Positions 8,221 to 17,530 of a stretch of 51,706 bases of DNA are shown here, one piece after another. Position 1 is the first letter of the stretch. Each line of letters begins with the position of its first letter. The DNA is from Lachnospiraceae bacterium UBA7060 (lineage in GTDB: Bacteria > Bacillota > Clostridia > Lachnospirales > Lachnospiraceae): contig DLAA01000044.1 of assembly GCA_002493835.1 (NCBI GenBank), forward strand, positions 1 through 51,706, written 5' to 3'. The translations under genes were made by a program, and so were the position numbers. Under the pieces are notes generated by a model. The model saw only the letters and a list, made by a program, of their open reading frames with translations. It had not been told where the DNA came from and made no database searches.

Positions 8221-9660
8221 ATGATTTATCGGAAAACCTGGTTTGATTATGTACTGTGGGCTGCCTATGCAGGGCTTTGTGTGATGCTTTTGGCCTTCAC
8301 AGGCTATCATATTTATGCTTCTTATGTGGGATTGTCTTTGGCAAAGCTGGGTGCGCTTATCGTTTTCCCTGTGCTTGTCTGTGTGTATCTGGCGCTGCGG
8401 CTGTCCTGTCAGGCGGTTTGCAGAAAACACAGGTTTTCCGCTCATGGAGCTGCGATGCTTGAGGCGCTCGTAGTTTCGGTATCCTTTGTATTTGGCCTTA
8501 TTATCAGGATCAGTACAGTTTTGTATATGCCGCAGAAGGCTGTAACGGGGAAATTTTATGGGAGTGCCCTGGTCAGGGCAGGGCAGGCAGCGGAAGCTTT
8601 GACTCATGGGGTCAGTGATTTGTATGTGCGTTGTCTTTCAGTAACGTTTTCCTTTTTGGGAAACGGACCGGCCTCAGCCATGCTTTTTCAGGTTTTCCTG
8701 CAGATTTTAGCCATGGCACTGGGTTTTTGTGCGGTGAAAAAGGCGGCCGGTTCTCAGGCAGCCTGTATCTCACTTTTGCTTTTGGCATTTTCGGGGCCGT
8801 TCCTTGAAAAAATTACGCTGATTGACCCGGAATGTCTGTTTTTGGTTTTATATCTTTTTGGCCTCTTTTTGACAGTAAGTTTTTTAAAGGCAGTACTGTA
8901 CGGGAAGTATAAAAATGGCTGCTGGCTGCTTGCCTTTTTGCTCGGAATTGTGCTGGGAGCATTGGTTTATCTGGAACTTTGGTCTGTGACGCTGCTTTTT
9001 TTCCTGATTGGACTTTTTACAGGAAAATGTCAGGCGTCGGGGAACAGAAAGCGCTGTATCTATGTTTTTTTTGTGACAGTGGTCTCCTGTGCGGCAGGGT
9101 TTTTTTCTGCTGCTGCTGTGGACAGCGCTTTGAGTGGTGCAGATTATTCCGGATGTCTGGCAGGCTGGATTTCCCTTTATGAATGGACAGGATTAAAGGG
9201 ACGGCTTTTAGGTGTCATAAATGGACAGTACATCTTATGGATGATTCTGTTTCTGACATCGGCTTTTTTAGTGTTTGAATTTATCAGGGGGAAAAAAGAG
9301 CAGGATTATACTTTGTGGCTGCTTCCCTGCATATTTATGACGCCTGTGATGTTATTTGATTTTGACAGAATGGGTTTGGGAAGCACTGCTTTGTTTTTGT
9401 GGAGCGTGCTGGCAGCACTTGGTGTAAAAAATTGTATGTTCGGGGGACAGGCTGAGACAGTGCAGGCCAGAATTGAGGAAGTCAACGCGGCGGCAAAGGA
9501 GATTGCGGTTCCAAAGGAGGAGAAGCCGCGCTTTATTGAAAATCCGCTTCCCCTTCCGAAAAAGCATGTGAAACGGGATATGGACTACGACCATGAAATA
9601 GCACAGGCAGATATGCACTATCAGATTGAAATCGCGGAGGGAGACGATTTTGATCATTAG
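8221..9660 (+). CDS. Polytopic membrane protein of unknown function
   Basis: A 479-residue protein with about ten hydrophobic segments between residues 12 and 400, and a charged cytoplasmic tail of about 75 residues rich in Glu, Lys and Asp that ends EIAEGDDFDH. Long loops between helices and the acidic pair in LIDPECLFLV are reminiscent of GT-C-type glycosyltransferases or mannosyltransferase-like membrane proteins, but no diagnostic motif is clear. It lies 29 nt after metY, with GAGAAGGAAAG before the ATG, and is followed by a good terminator. Function unknown. Confidence 0.8.
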   Translation: MIYRKTWFDYVLWAAYAGLCVMLLAFTGYHIYASYVGLSLAKLGALIVFPVLVCVYLALRLSCQAVCRKHRFSAHGAAMLEALVVSVSFVFGLIIRISTVLYMPQKAVTGKFYGSALVRAGQAAEALTHGVSDLYVRCLSVTFSFLGNGPASAMLFQVFLQILAMALGFCAVKKAAGSQAACISLLLLAFSGPFLEKITLIDPECLFLVLYLFGLFLTVSFLKAVLYGKYKNGCWLLAFLLGIVLGALVYLELWSVTLLFFLIGLFTGKCQASGNRKRCIYVFFVTVVSCAAGFFSAAAVDSALSGADYSGCLAGWISLYEWTGLKGRLLGVINGQYILWMILFLTSAFLVFEFIRGKKEQDYTLWLLPCIFMTPVMLFDFDRMGLGSTALFLWSVLAALGVKNCMFGGQAETVQARIEEVNAAAKEIAVPKEEKPRFIENPLPLPKKHVKRDMDYDHEIAQADMHYQIEIAEGDDFDH

Positions 9661-9698
9661 GGCGGTATAGATTTTAAAAAAATAAGCGATACTATAAA

Positions 9699-9735
9699 AG
9701 GACTCAGAACAGATAAGATTCTGAGCCTCTTTTTA
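9699..9735 (+). terminator. Rho-independent terminator
   Basis: A CTCAGAA / TTCTGAG stem (9703-9709 with 9719-9725) with a 9-nt loop is followed by CCTCTTTTT. It ends the metY/membrane-protein unit. Confidence 0.75.
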
Positions 9736-9741
9736 TGCGCA

Positions 9742-9858
9742 GGCCCGTGCAGAGGAACTATGTCACTAACGTGACGCACGGGCCGCGCGCGAGTAGGGGA
9801 AGATGATTCTTTCCTACTCGATTGCACAGGGGAAGAAAATCTTCCCTACTCGATTGCA
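9742..9858. repeat. Structured intergenic element with nested and alternative hairpins
   Basis: Left part: perfect 9-bp arms GGCCCGTGC (9742-9750) and GCACGGGCC (9776-9784) enclose a second stem GTCAC / GTGAC. Right part: CGAGTAGG (9790-9797) can pair with CCTACTCG (9813-9820) or with a second copy at 9841-9852. The 14-mer CCTACTCGATTGCA occurs twice, at 9813 and 9845 (period 32). A third stem, GGGAAG / CTTCCC (9830-9846), competes for the second copy. This much pairing in about 115 nt is far above background and no coding function explains it. It could be a mobile palindromic repeat or a 5' regulatory RNA of the downstream gene. Confidence 0.6.
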
Positions 9859-9883
9859 GACGGATTTGGAGGTAACGCTTATT

Positions 9884-10630
9884 ATGGGAAACAATAAAAA
9901 CAGCAAGGCGCGGGAAAACCAGGAAAAGGAAAACGAGAAAGAAAAAAAGCGGGATAATGAAAAGCAGAGGGATGAACGAATTGAGAAGGTTGGGCAGGTG
10001 ACGCTGGATGAAAACGCCCAGCATCACAAGATTCATCTGCTCACCATTATTGGGGAGATCGAGGGACATGACAACTTGAGCAGCAATGCGAAGACCACAA
10101 AGTATGAGCATATCCTGCCCCAGCTTGCAGCTATCGAAGATAGCGGCGAGGTGGACGGTGTTCTGATTCTGCTCAATACAATGGGAGGGGACGTGGAGGC
10201 TGGACTTGCCATTGCGGAGATGATTGCCTCCCTGAGTAAGCCAACGGTGTCTCTGGTGCTTGGCGGGAGTCATTCTATAGGAGTTCCGATTGCCGTGAGC
10301 ACTGACTATTCCTACATTGTTCCGACTGGCACCATGGTGATTCATCCGGTGCGCTTGAGTGGTATGGTGATTGGCGTTCAGCAGACATTTGATTATTTCA
10401 AACAGATTCAGAACCGCATCACTGGATTTGTCTGCGAACACTGTAGAATACCGAAGCCTCGGCTTGAAGAACTGATGATGGAGACAGGCATGTTAACCAA
10501 AGATGTGGGTACAGTGCTTGTGGGCCGGGATGCTGTGGAGGAAGGTATCATCAGTGAGGTAGGAGGGATCAGTGACGCCATTGCGAAACTGCACGATATG
10601 GTGGGCAAGAAAGAATCGGCTACAAAATAA
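9884..10630 (+). CDS. ClpP-fold serine protease-like protein (TepA family)
   Basis: A 248-residue protein of the ClpP/crotonase fold, close to the 'translocation-enhancing protein' TepA group found next to ftsK/spoIIIE in Firmicutes. Ser131 in GGSHSIG and His154 in GTMVIHPVR occupy the positions of the ClpP nucleophile and histidine. The first 35 residues are almost entirely charged or polar (Lys, Glu, Asn, Arg). No signal peptide is present, so it is probably cytosolic. The start is ATG 9884, after GGAGGT at 9869-9874. An in-frame ATG at 9803 would translate the structured repeat and has no site. ftsK follows by 78 nt. Confidence 0.85.
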   Translation: MGNNKNSKARENQEKENEKEKKRDNEKQRDERIEKVGQVTLDENAQHHKIHLLTIIGEIEGHDNLSSNAKTTKYEHILPQLAAIEDSGEVDGVLILLNTMGGDVEAGLAIAEMIASLSKPTVSLVLGGSHSIGVPIAVSTDYSYIVPTGTMVIHPVRLSGMVIGVQQTFDYFKQIQNRITGFVCEHCRIPKPRLEELMMETGMLTKDVGTVLVGRDAVEEGIISEVGGISDAIAKLHDMVGKKESATK

Positions 10631-10633
10631 AGG

Positions 10634-10662
10634 ATGACAAGCCAAAATGAAAATGCTATACT
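10634..10662 (+). promoter_or_regulatory. Sigma-A type promoter of the ftsK gene
   Basis: ATGACA at 10634-10639, 17-nt spacer, TATACT at 10657-10662, about 46 nt before the ftsK start. The -35 deviates from TTGACA at its first base only. Confidence 0.55.
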
Positions 10663-10708
10663 AAGATAGGATTTTTGGGTAACATGGAGATGAATTTAGG
10701 AGGCAGTC

Positions 10709-13402
10709 ATGGCGGCTCAGAGTACAAGAGGGTCATCCGCGAAAAAAAAGAATACGGGCAAAAGCAGAGGAAATGCCGCTAGCACTCGGACAACTGTTCG
10801 AAATACCAGACAGGATCCACCTATGGATCCTGCTGTCAGAAATGAGATTCTATTGATTGTGCTGGCGGCTTTCGCCCTTATTTTATTTTTGTGCAATTTT
10901 GGATTGGTAGGTAAAGCTGGAGATGCGATCAGCGGTGTGATGTTCGGTATTTTTGGCCTTCTGGCCTATGCGGCTCCGGTCGTTATCTTTTTGATGATCG
11001 CTTTTGGCATGTTAAATGTGGGAAATCATATTGCCACGAGAAAGCTGACGGCAGGGATCTGTTTTTGCCTTCTTCTGGGAATGAGTTTCGAATTTTTTAG
11101 TACAAATCCTGCAGAGATGGAAAGCTATCAGATTGCCGAGATCTATAGACGGTGCAGTGAAGGCCACAAAGGCGGCGGCGTGCTGGCCGGTTCTCTGGCT
11201 TATCTATCCTGTCGGTTTTTGGGAACAGTGGGGACGGTACTCCTTATTCTGGTGCTGGGTATTATCTGTCTGGTGATTGTCACGGAGAAATCTTTTATCG
11301 GCGGTGTGGCGGCCGGGGGCAGAAAGGTCTATGAGCGCTCTCTGGAGGACGCTGCTTACCGCAGGGAGCGGGCGGCAAAACGAAAAGAAGCCAGTATGGA
11401 AAGACGGGAGAGAGCGGACAGAGAGCGCAGACAGCGGGAGGAGGAGCTGGAAAATGAAAAGCTCCTTCGCATGGATAAGAAGGTGTCTGGTGTTATGCTC
11501 GACACAGCTCTTGGCCGGGAGCCGGAGAGGGAGCCTTCAGGGAAGGTGAGGGATGATATTCATGAGATTATCCTTAATGACGATGAGGTAGAATATGAGG
11601 AGACTTTGCCGGTAAGAGAGAAGGAGAAACATTCCTATCACTACATAGAACAGATTTCTGATGAATTGGATGAAATTCACATGGAGGAGGAAGAGCCGGA
11701 GCCGGAGCAGTTGAAATTTCAGCCGGAGCAAGGGAAGCTGAAATTACTGCCAAAGCAGCCAGAAATGGAACAGGAGGAGCATACTCCGGATAAGCCCATG
11801 GATTTCTACCAGCCAATGATGGGAAATCAAATGGGGGCATCCCCCAATCGGGTGAGACCCGCGGCGGTAAGCCGGCCCAAACAGACAGAGAGTGCAGGAC
11901 GGACGATGGCGCAGGGAGGAAGAGAGCATTACTGCTTCCCAACAGTAGATCTCTTGGATAAGAGGAAGGCAAAGAAGGGGTCTGATCCCGATAGAGAGCT
12001 TCGGGAGACAGCCATTCAGCTTGAGCAGATCCTGCGGAATTTTGGTGTGAAGGTGACGGTTACTCAGTATAGCAGGGGGCCTTCTGTCACACGCTATGAG
12101 CTTCAGCCGGAGCAGGGAGTGAAAGTAAGCAAGATTGTGGGACTTGCCGACGATATTAAGCTGAATCTGGCGGCCACGGATATTCGTATTGAAGCGCCCA
12201 TTCCTGGCAAGGCGGCAGTGGGTATTGAGGTGCCAAATAAAGAAAATACAGCGGTACCTTTCAGAGATCTTGTGGAATCCCCGGAGTTTGCAAAGTTTCC
12301 AGCAAATCTGATTTTTGCGGTGGGAAAGGATATTGGCGGAAAAAACGTATTTTCGGATATTGCGAAGATGCCTCATCTGTTGATTGCGGGATCTACCGGA
12401 TCAGGTAAATCTGTCTGCATCAATACCATTATCATGGGTATTTTGTTTAAAGCGCACCCCGATGATGTGAAGTTGATTATGATTGATCCGAAGGTAGTTG
12501 AGCTCAGTGTGTATAATGGTATTCCCCATCTGCTGATTCCGGTGGTGACGGACCCGAAGAAGGCGGCTGCGGCTCTGCACTGGGGTGTGGCGGAGATGAC
12601 AGACCGCTACAAGAAATTTGCAGATTTCAATGTCAGGGACTTGAAAGGTTACAATAAAAAGGTGGAGAGCATGAGAGAATCGGGAGATCCCGATGCGCCT
12701 GAAAAGCTTCCCCAGATTTTGATAATCGTGGATGAGCTGGCAGATTTGATGATGGTTTCGCCTGGTGAGGTGGAGGAGTCCATCTGTCGTCTAGCTCAGC
12801 TGGCAAGAGCCTGCGGTATTCATCTGATCATAGCTACCCAGAGACCTTCTGTGGATGTCATCACGGGTCTGATTAAAGCAAATATGCCAAGCCGTGTGGC
12901 CTTTGCAGTTTCCAGCGGCGTGGATTCCCGCACTATTTTGGACATGGTAGGGGCGGAGAAACTTCTGGGAAAGGGAGACATGTTGTTTTATCCTCAGGGA
13001 TATCCCAAACCTGCCCGTATTCAGGGGCCTTTTGTCTCGGACGATGAGGTATCCCGGGTGGTAGACTTTTTGAAGGAGCACACGCCTGAGGGTGCTGCCG
13101 ATGAGTCGGTGGAGGAGCAGATCAATAGTATTGCGGTGGAATCCGGGCCGTCCGGCTCTTCAGGGACAAGTGACGGAGACTCGGATTATGACGAGTACTT
13201 TATGGAGGCAGGCCGGTTTATTATTGAGAAAGACAAGGCATCCATCGGCATGCTGCAGCGTATGTTTAAGATCGGCTTTAACCGTGCGGCGCGCATCATG
13301 GATCAGCTTGCGGAGGCTGGGGTTGTGGGTGAAGAGGAAGGCACCAAACCTCGTAAAATACTGATGAGTGCAGAGGAGTTTGAACAGCTGTTTAACAGAT
13401 AA
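10709..13402 (+). CDS. DNA translocase FtsK/SpoIIIE
   Basis: An 897-residue septal DNA pump that moves chromosomal DNA through the closing division or sporulation septum. About 45 basic residues precede four membrane helices (roughly residues 48-195). A long acidic, Pro/Glu-rich linker follows (roughly 200-420). The RecA-like motor has Walker A GSTGSGKS and Walker B LIIVDELADLMM. The C-terminal gamma winged helix (EKDKASIGMLQRMF...GFNRAARIMDQL) reads polar DNA sequences and contacts XerD in homologues. Whether it is the division or the sporulation paralogue cannot be told here. TTAGGAGGCAG precedes the ATG; fhs follows by 28 nt. Confidence 0.95.
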   Translation: MAAQSTRGSSAKKKNTGKSRGNAASTRTTVRNTRQDPPMDPAVRNEILLIVLAAFALILFLCNFGLVGKAGDAISGVMFGIFGLLAYAAPVVIFLMIAFGMLNVGNHIATRKLTAGICFCLLLGMSFEFFSTNPAEMESYQIAEIYRRCSEGHKGGGVLAGSLAYLSCRFLGTVGTVLLILVLGIICLVIVTEKSFIGGVAAGGRKVYERSLEDAAYRRERAAKRKEASMERRERADRERRQREEELENEKLLRMDKKVSGVMLDTALGREPEREPSGKVRDDIHEIILNDDEVEYEETLPVREKEKHSYHYIEQISDELDEIHMEEEEPEPEQLKFQPEQGKLKLLPKQPEMEQEEHTPDKPMDFYQPMMGNQMGASPNRVRPAAVSRPKQTESAGRTMAQGGREHYCFPTVDLLDKRKAKKGSDPDRELRETAIQLEQILRNFGVKVTVTQYSRGPSVTRYELQPEQGVKVSKIVGLADDIKLNLAATDIRIEAPIPGKAAVGIEVPNKENTAVPFRDLVESPEFAKFPANLIFAVGKDIGGKNVFSDIAKMPHLLIAGSTGSGKSVCINTIIMGILFKAHPDDVKLIMIDPKVVELSVYNGIPHLLIPVVTDPKKAAAALHWGVAEMTDRYKKFADFNVRDLKGYNKKVESMRESGDPDAPEKLPQILIIVDELADLMMVSPGEVEESICRLAQLARACGIHLIIATQRPSVDVITGLIKANMPSRVAFAVSSGVDSRTILDMVGAEKLLGKGDMLFYPQGYPKPARIQGPFVSDDEVSRVVDFLKEHTPEGAADESVEEQINSIAVESGPSGSSGTSDGDSDYDEYFMEAGRFIIEKDKASIGMLQRMFKIGFNRAARIMDQLAEAGVVGEEEGTKPRKILMSAEEFEQLFNR

Positions 13403-13430
13403 ATGATTCAATATGGAAAGGTGACAGTGT

Positions 13431-15101
13431 ATGAAGACAGATATTGAGATCGCGCAGGCGGCAGAGCTAGTCCCCATTACGGAGGTGGCAGACCGTCTTG
13501 GCATCGGGCCGGAGGATTTGGAAGTCTACGGGAAATATAAGGCAAAGCTCTCAGAAGAATACATAGAGAAAATTCGAAAAAATCCGGAAGGACGGCTGAT
13601 ATTAGTCACAGCCATCAATCCCACTCCTGCGGGAGAGGGAAAGACTACCATCACGGTGGGGCTTGGGCAGGCATTTTCCAGACTCGGGAAAAAGGCGGTG
13701 ATCGCCTTGCGGGAACCATCTCTGGGACCCTGCTTTGGCATCAAGGGAGGTGCGGCCGGAGGCGGCTGCTCCCAGGTTGTGCCGATGGAAGATCTGAATT
13801 TACATTTTACGGGAGATTTCCATGCCATTACCTCCGCCAACAATCTGTTGGCGGCTCTGCTGGATAATCATATTCAACAGGGAAATCTGCTGCGTATCGA
13901 TCCCAGACAGATTATCTGGAAGCGCTGCCTGGACATGAACGACAGGGCGCTGCGGAATATTGTGATCGGTATGGGCGGCAAGGCAAACGGTATGGTGCGG
14001 GAGGATCACTTTATCATTACTGTTGCATCTGAGATTATGGCGATTCTTTGTCTGTCCTCGGATTTTAAAGACTTGAAGGAGCGGCTTGGCCGTATCATTG
14101 CTGCCTACGACTACAGCGGTAATCCTGTGACTGCGAAAGATCTGCAGGCGGTGGGCGCTATGGCGGCCCTTTTAAAGGATGCCATGAAACCGAATCTGAT
14201 CCAGACATTGGAGCACACACCGGCCTTGGTGCACGGTGGCCCTTTTGCTAATATCGCCCACGGCTGCAATTCAGTAATGGCGACGAAGACAGCTCTTAAG
14301 ATGGCTGATTATGTGATTACGGAGGCCGGCTTCGGAGCTGATCTTGGGGCTGAGAAGTTCTTTGACATCAAGTGCCGCATGGCGGATTTAAAACCGGATG
14401 CGGTAGTGCTTGTTGCCACAGTAAGGGCGCTTAAGTATAATGGCGGTGCGGCGAAAGAAGAGCTTTCCAGAAAGGATATGAAGGCGCTGCAGGCGGGAAT
14501 TGTGAATTTAGAAAAGCATATAGAAAATCTTCACAAATATGGCGTTCCTATTGTTGTTGCCTTGAATGCATTCGCGGCGGATACACCAGAAGAGATTGCT
14601 TACATACAGAAGTTCTGTGAAGACAGGGATTGCGAGTTCGCATTGGCTGAAGTCTGGGAAAAAGGCGGAGAGGGCGGAGAAGCTCTCGCCGGGAAAGTAC
14701 TTGACACACTGGAAAATAAGAGGAGTTTTTTCGAGCCGCTTTATGCGGACGATCTTCCCCTGATAGATAAAATTCATACAGTGGCGGCGGAGATTTACGG
14801 CGCAGGCGGCGTGACTTACACGGCGGCGGCAAAGAAACAGCTGGAAAGACTGGAGCGCGACGGCTTTGGAAGGCTGCCCGTCTGTATCGCAAAAACGCAG
14901 TATTCTCTCTCGGATGATCCGAAACTTTTGGGACGGCCTGTGGGATTTGAGATGCATGTGCGGGAAGTTTATGTGTCTGCAGGGGCGGGCTTTGTAGTGG
15001 TGCTCACGGGGGACGTGATGACCATGCCGGGACTTCCTAAGACACCAGCGGCCTATCGGATTGATGTGGATGATGAGGGAAAGATTGTAGGTTTGTTTTA
15101 A
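13431..15101 (+). CDS. fhs: Formate--tetrahydrofolate ligase
   Basis: A 556-residue enzyme, the usual length, that uses ATP to join formate and THF into 10-formyl-THF. The phosphate-binding loop TPAGEGKTTITVGLGQAF is near residue 64. GIKGGAAGGG, FTGDFHAIT and NPVTAKDLQAVGAM-type motifs follow. In acetogens this is a step of the Wood-Ljungdahl methyl branch; in other Clostridia it serves purine synthesis and formate assimilation. The next gene, folD, handles the next folate steps and is 15 nt downstream, so the two are almost certainly co-transcribed. Confidence 0.97.
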   Translation: MKTDIEIAQAAELVPITEVADRLGIGPEDLEVYGKYKAKLSEEYIEKIRKNPEGRLILVTAINPTPAGEGKTTITVGLGQAFSRLGKKAVIALREPSLGPCFGIKGGAAGGGCSQVVPMEDLNLHFTGDFHAITSANNLLAALLDNHIQQGNLLRIDPRQIIWKRCLDMNDRALRNIVIGMGGKANGMVREDHFIITVASEIMAILCLSSDFKDLKERLGRIIAAYDYSGNPVTAKDLQAVGAMAALLKDAMKPNLIQTLEHTPALVHGGPFANIAHGCNSVMATKTALKMADYVITEAGFGADLGAEKFFDIKCRMADLKPDAVVLVATVRALKYNGGAAKEELSRKDMKALQAGIVNLEKHIENLHKYGVPIVVALNAFAADTPEEIAYIQKFCEDRDCEFALAEVWEKGGEGGEALAGKVLDTLENKRSFFEPLYADDLPLIDKIHTVAAEIYGAGGVTYTAAAKKQLERLERDGFGRLPVCIAKTQYSLSDDPKLLGRPVGFEMHVREVYVSAGAGFVVVLTGDVMTMPGLPKTPAAYRIDVDDEGKIVGLF

Positions 15102-15116
15102 AAAGGGAGGGTAAAT

Positions 15117-15959
15117 ATGCCGCAGATTATAGACGGAAAGGCTATATCGATACAGATTAAGGATGAGGTGAAGGAACAGGCAGCCGCATTGAAGGAGCAG
15201 GGAAAAACGGTGTGCCTGGCGGTGATACAGGTAGGGACGGATCCCGCTTCCAGTGTTTATGTAGGGAATAAAAAGAAAGCCTGTGCCTATGTGGGTATAG
15301 AGTCTTTGGCGTATGAGCTTTCGGAGGAGACGACGCAGGAAGAACTGCTTACCCTGATTGAGGAGCTGAATGAGAAGGAAGAGGTGAATGGTATTCTGGT
15401 GCAGCTTCCTCTGCCAAAGCACATTGATGAGAATGCAGTGATTCGCGCCATTGATCCGAAAAAGGATGTGGATGGTTTTCATCCCCAGAGCGTTGGGGCA
15501 CTCTGCATTGGACAGCCGGGTTTTGTATCCTGTACGCCTGCGGGTATCATCCAGCTTCTGAAACGGTCCGGCATAGAAATCGCTGGAAAAGAGTGCGTGG
15601 TAATCGGCAGGAGCAATATTGTCGGAAAACCCATGGCGCTTCTTCTGCTTCGGGAGAACGGCACAGTGACAGTGACCCATTCGAAAACAAAGGACTTGAA
15701 GGAAGTGACAAGGCGCGCCGATATTCTGGTGGCAGCGGTGGGAAAACCGAGAATGATTACGAGAGATTATGTGAAAAAAGGGGCGGTGGTGATTGATGTG
15801 GGAATCCATCGCAATGAAAACAATAAGCTCTGCGGCGATGTGGATTATGATGATGTGGCGCCCGTATGCAGCGCCATCACCCCTGTGCCGGGCGGCGTGG
15901 GACCGATGACTATTGCCATGCTTATGTATAATTGTATGCAGTCTGTGTTGATGAAGTAG
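15117..15959 (+). CDS. folD: Bifunctional methylene-THF dehydrogenase / methenyl-THF cyclohydrolase
   Basis: A 280-residue enzyme interconverting 10-formyl-, methenyl- and methylene-THF. It carries the family motifs GILVQLPLPKH, DVDGFHP, VIGRSNIVGKP (NAD(P)-binding region) and PGGVGPMTIAML. The catalytic Lys is in the YVGNKKKAC stretch. AAAGGGAGG precedes the ATG, 15 nt after the fhs stop. With Fhs it forms a two-gene one-carbon unit. Confidence 0.97.
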   Translation: MPQIIDGKAISIQIKDEVKEQAAALKEQGKTVCLAVIQVGTDPASSVYVGNKKKACAYVGIESLAYELSEETTQEELLTLIEELNEKEEVNGILVQLPLPKHIDENAVIRAIDPKKDVDGFHPQSVGALCIGQPGFVSCTPAGIIQLLKRSGIEIAGKECVVIGRSNIVGKPMALLLLRENGTVTVTHSKTKDLKEVTRRADILVAAVGKPRMITRDYVKKGAVVIDVGIHRNENNKLCGDVDYDDVAPVCSAITPVPGGVGPMTIAMLMYNCMQSVLMK

Positions 15960-15986
15960 GAGTGTCTAGAAAGAAAGGGACAGCTT

Positions 15987-17423
15987 ATGAAATGTCCTAA
16001 TTGCGGACATGAAATGCCGGACGATCATCTGCTCTGCGATCATTGCGGAGAGGAGATACAGATCGTTCCGGATTTCGAGCCTGAAATAGAAAACAGCATA
16101 ACGGAGACGCTCTCTACGCTGGCTGCTCAGCAGGAAGAGCCGGATGTGACGGTCATAGAAGAGAAGGAGCCGGTATTTGTCGGCAGTAAGCACAAAAAAG
16201 GCCGGACGCTTCGGATCATTTTTACCTTTGGTATTTTGATTTTAGCGGCATTTGTTTCTTATTCTCTGTATTATTACCATATTCATACAGTGGAATATCA
16301 GATAAGCAGAGCTGAGTCATTGGCAGAGAGCGGTGCCTATGATCAGGCAATCGCCTGTTTGGAGGCAGCTTATAAAGAATATCCACAGGAGGCACAGATT
16401 CTCTTTTTGGAAGCAGATTATTATTATCTGCAGAAACAAGATGGGGCAGCACTGTCCGCTCTGATGAAAATTGTAGATAAGGAGCGCAGTCAGAGATATT
16501 CTGAGGAGGACGTGGAGGAGGCTTACGGGAAGATCGTTACCATCTATGCCAATCAGGAGGCGTATGGACAGATAAACGAGCTTCTCAGGAATTGTGAGAA
16601 CGAGCGAGTGGTAAGCAGATTTCAGAGTTATCTTGCCATGGAACCAGAGTTTAGCTATGTGGAGGGCAGCTATGCGGAGGTGATTCCTCTCAAGCTGAGT
16701 TCCAATACATCAGGAACGATCTATTATACCATGGATGGTACGAAGCCGAATAAGAACAGCCAGGTTTATACGGCGCCGCTTTTTCTGGAGACAGGAGAAT
16801 ATACGATCAGTGCCTTTTTCGTAAATGACTATGGAATTGAAAGTGGAATTGTTACGAAATCCTATGTGATTAACCTTGCTGTTCCGAACGCTCCTGAAGT
16901 AGAGCTTTACAGCGGCGAGTACACAGAGGCGACAATGATTGCGGTGGAGACGGTGGAAGGCTGTAAGACTTACTACACGACTGACGAATCGGAGCCGACG
17001 GCGGACAGCGTACCCTACACGGGTCCCATCCCCATGCCTTTGGGAAAGACATTGTTTAAGTTTGTAAATATCAGTAGTGAGGGAATTGCAAGCGAGGTGA
17101 CGACGAGGACCTTTACTTTACGGCTGAGAGGATCTATTTCTACGGAAAATGCAGTGACTAATCTGGTCAATCGCCTGATTGCCACCGGATATCTGCAGGA
17201 TTCCTCCGGGCATAATCCGAGACAGAACGGGACCTTCAATTACCAGTTCAGCTCTGTGCTCAAGGTGGGGGAGGAAGACTATTACACCATCAATGAGTAT
17301 TATGATGACGGCACGGGTATTTTAAGCCGCACGGACAAAGTCTTTCTGGTACAGGTTTACTCTGGTGATCCGGCACAGCTTGGCTATGATGAAAATGGGA
17401 ATTTTGTGGCAAATCCGATCTAA
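15987..17423 (+). CDS. Zinc-ribbon / TM / TPR / chitobiase-C-terminal-like surface protein
   Basis: A 478-residue protein of unusual layout. Residues 1-22 are a zinc ribbon with two CxxC pairs (CPNCGH, CDHCGE). One membrane helix spans about 73-95 (IIFTFGILILAAFVSYSLYY). About 100-215 are TPR-like helices with the hallmark AESGAYDQAIACLEAAYKEY. Two repeats follow (about 240-300 and 315-375) with YYTMDGTKPN and YYTTDESEPT, the signature of CHB_HEX_C-type beta-sandwich domains often seen in Firmicutes surface proteins. The last 90 residues are unassigned. The topology suggests an inside zinc ribbon and an outside sensor or scaffold. AAAGGGACAG precedes the ATG, 28 nt after folD. Confidence 0.8.
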   Translation: MKCPNCGHEMPDDHLLCDHCGEEIQIVPDFEPEIENSITETLSTLAAQQEEPDVTVIEEKEPVFVGSKHKKGRTLRIIFTFGILILAAFVSYSLYYYHIHTVEYQISRAESLAESGAYDQAIACLEAAYKEYPQEAQILFLEADYYYLQKQDGAALSALMKIVDKERSQRYSEEDVEEAYGKIVTIYANQEAYGQINELLRNCENERVVSRFQSYLAMEPEFSYVEGSYAEVIPLKLSSNTSGTIYYTMDGTKPNKNSQVYTAPLFLETGEYTISAFFVNDYGIESGIVTKSYVINLAVPNAPEVELYSGEYTEATMIAVETVEGCKTYYTTDESEPTADSVPYTGPIPMPLGKTLFKFVNISSEGIASEVTTRTFTLRLRGSISTENAVTNLVNRLIATGYLQDSSGHNPRQNGTFNYQFSSVLKVGEEDYYTINEYYDDGTGILSRTDKVFLVQVYSGDPAQLGYDENGNFVANPI

Positions 17424-17426
17424 GTA

Positions 17427-17455
17427 TTGCAAAGTTAAAAAACATTAGATATTAT
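17427..17455 (+). promoter_or_regulatory. Sigma-A type promoter of nfnAB
   Basis: TTGCAA at 17427-17432, 17-nt spacer, TATTAT at 17450-17455, about 75 nt before nfnA. The remaining leader shows no clear terminator. Confidence 0.5.
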
Positions 17456-17530
17456 TATACGCGATGGCAATGAGCAGTGCCAGACAAACGGCGCTGCGAT
17501 AAACATAAATAACTCAAAAGGAGTGTTGAG

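Noticed and set aside
9803..9883. In-frame upstream start for the TepA-like gene
   Set aside because: The extra 27 codons would translate the structured repeat, no ribosome site precedes ATG 9803, and ATG 9884 has GGAGGT.
14508..15809. 433-codon minus-strand ORF opposite fhs and folD
   Set aside because: Spans two certain genes on the other strand and shows no motif.
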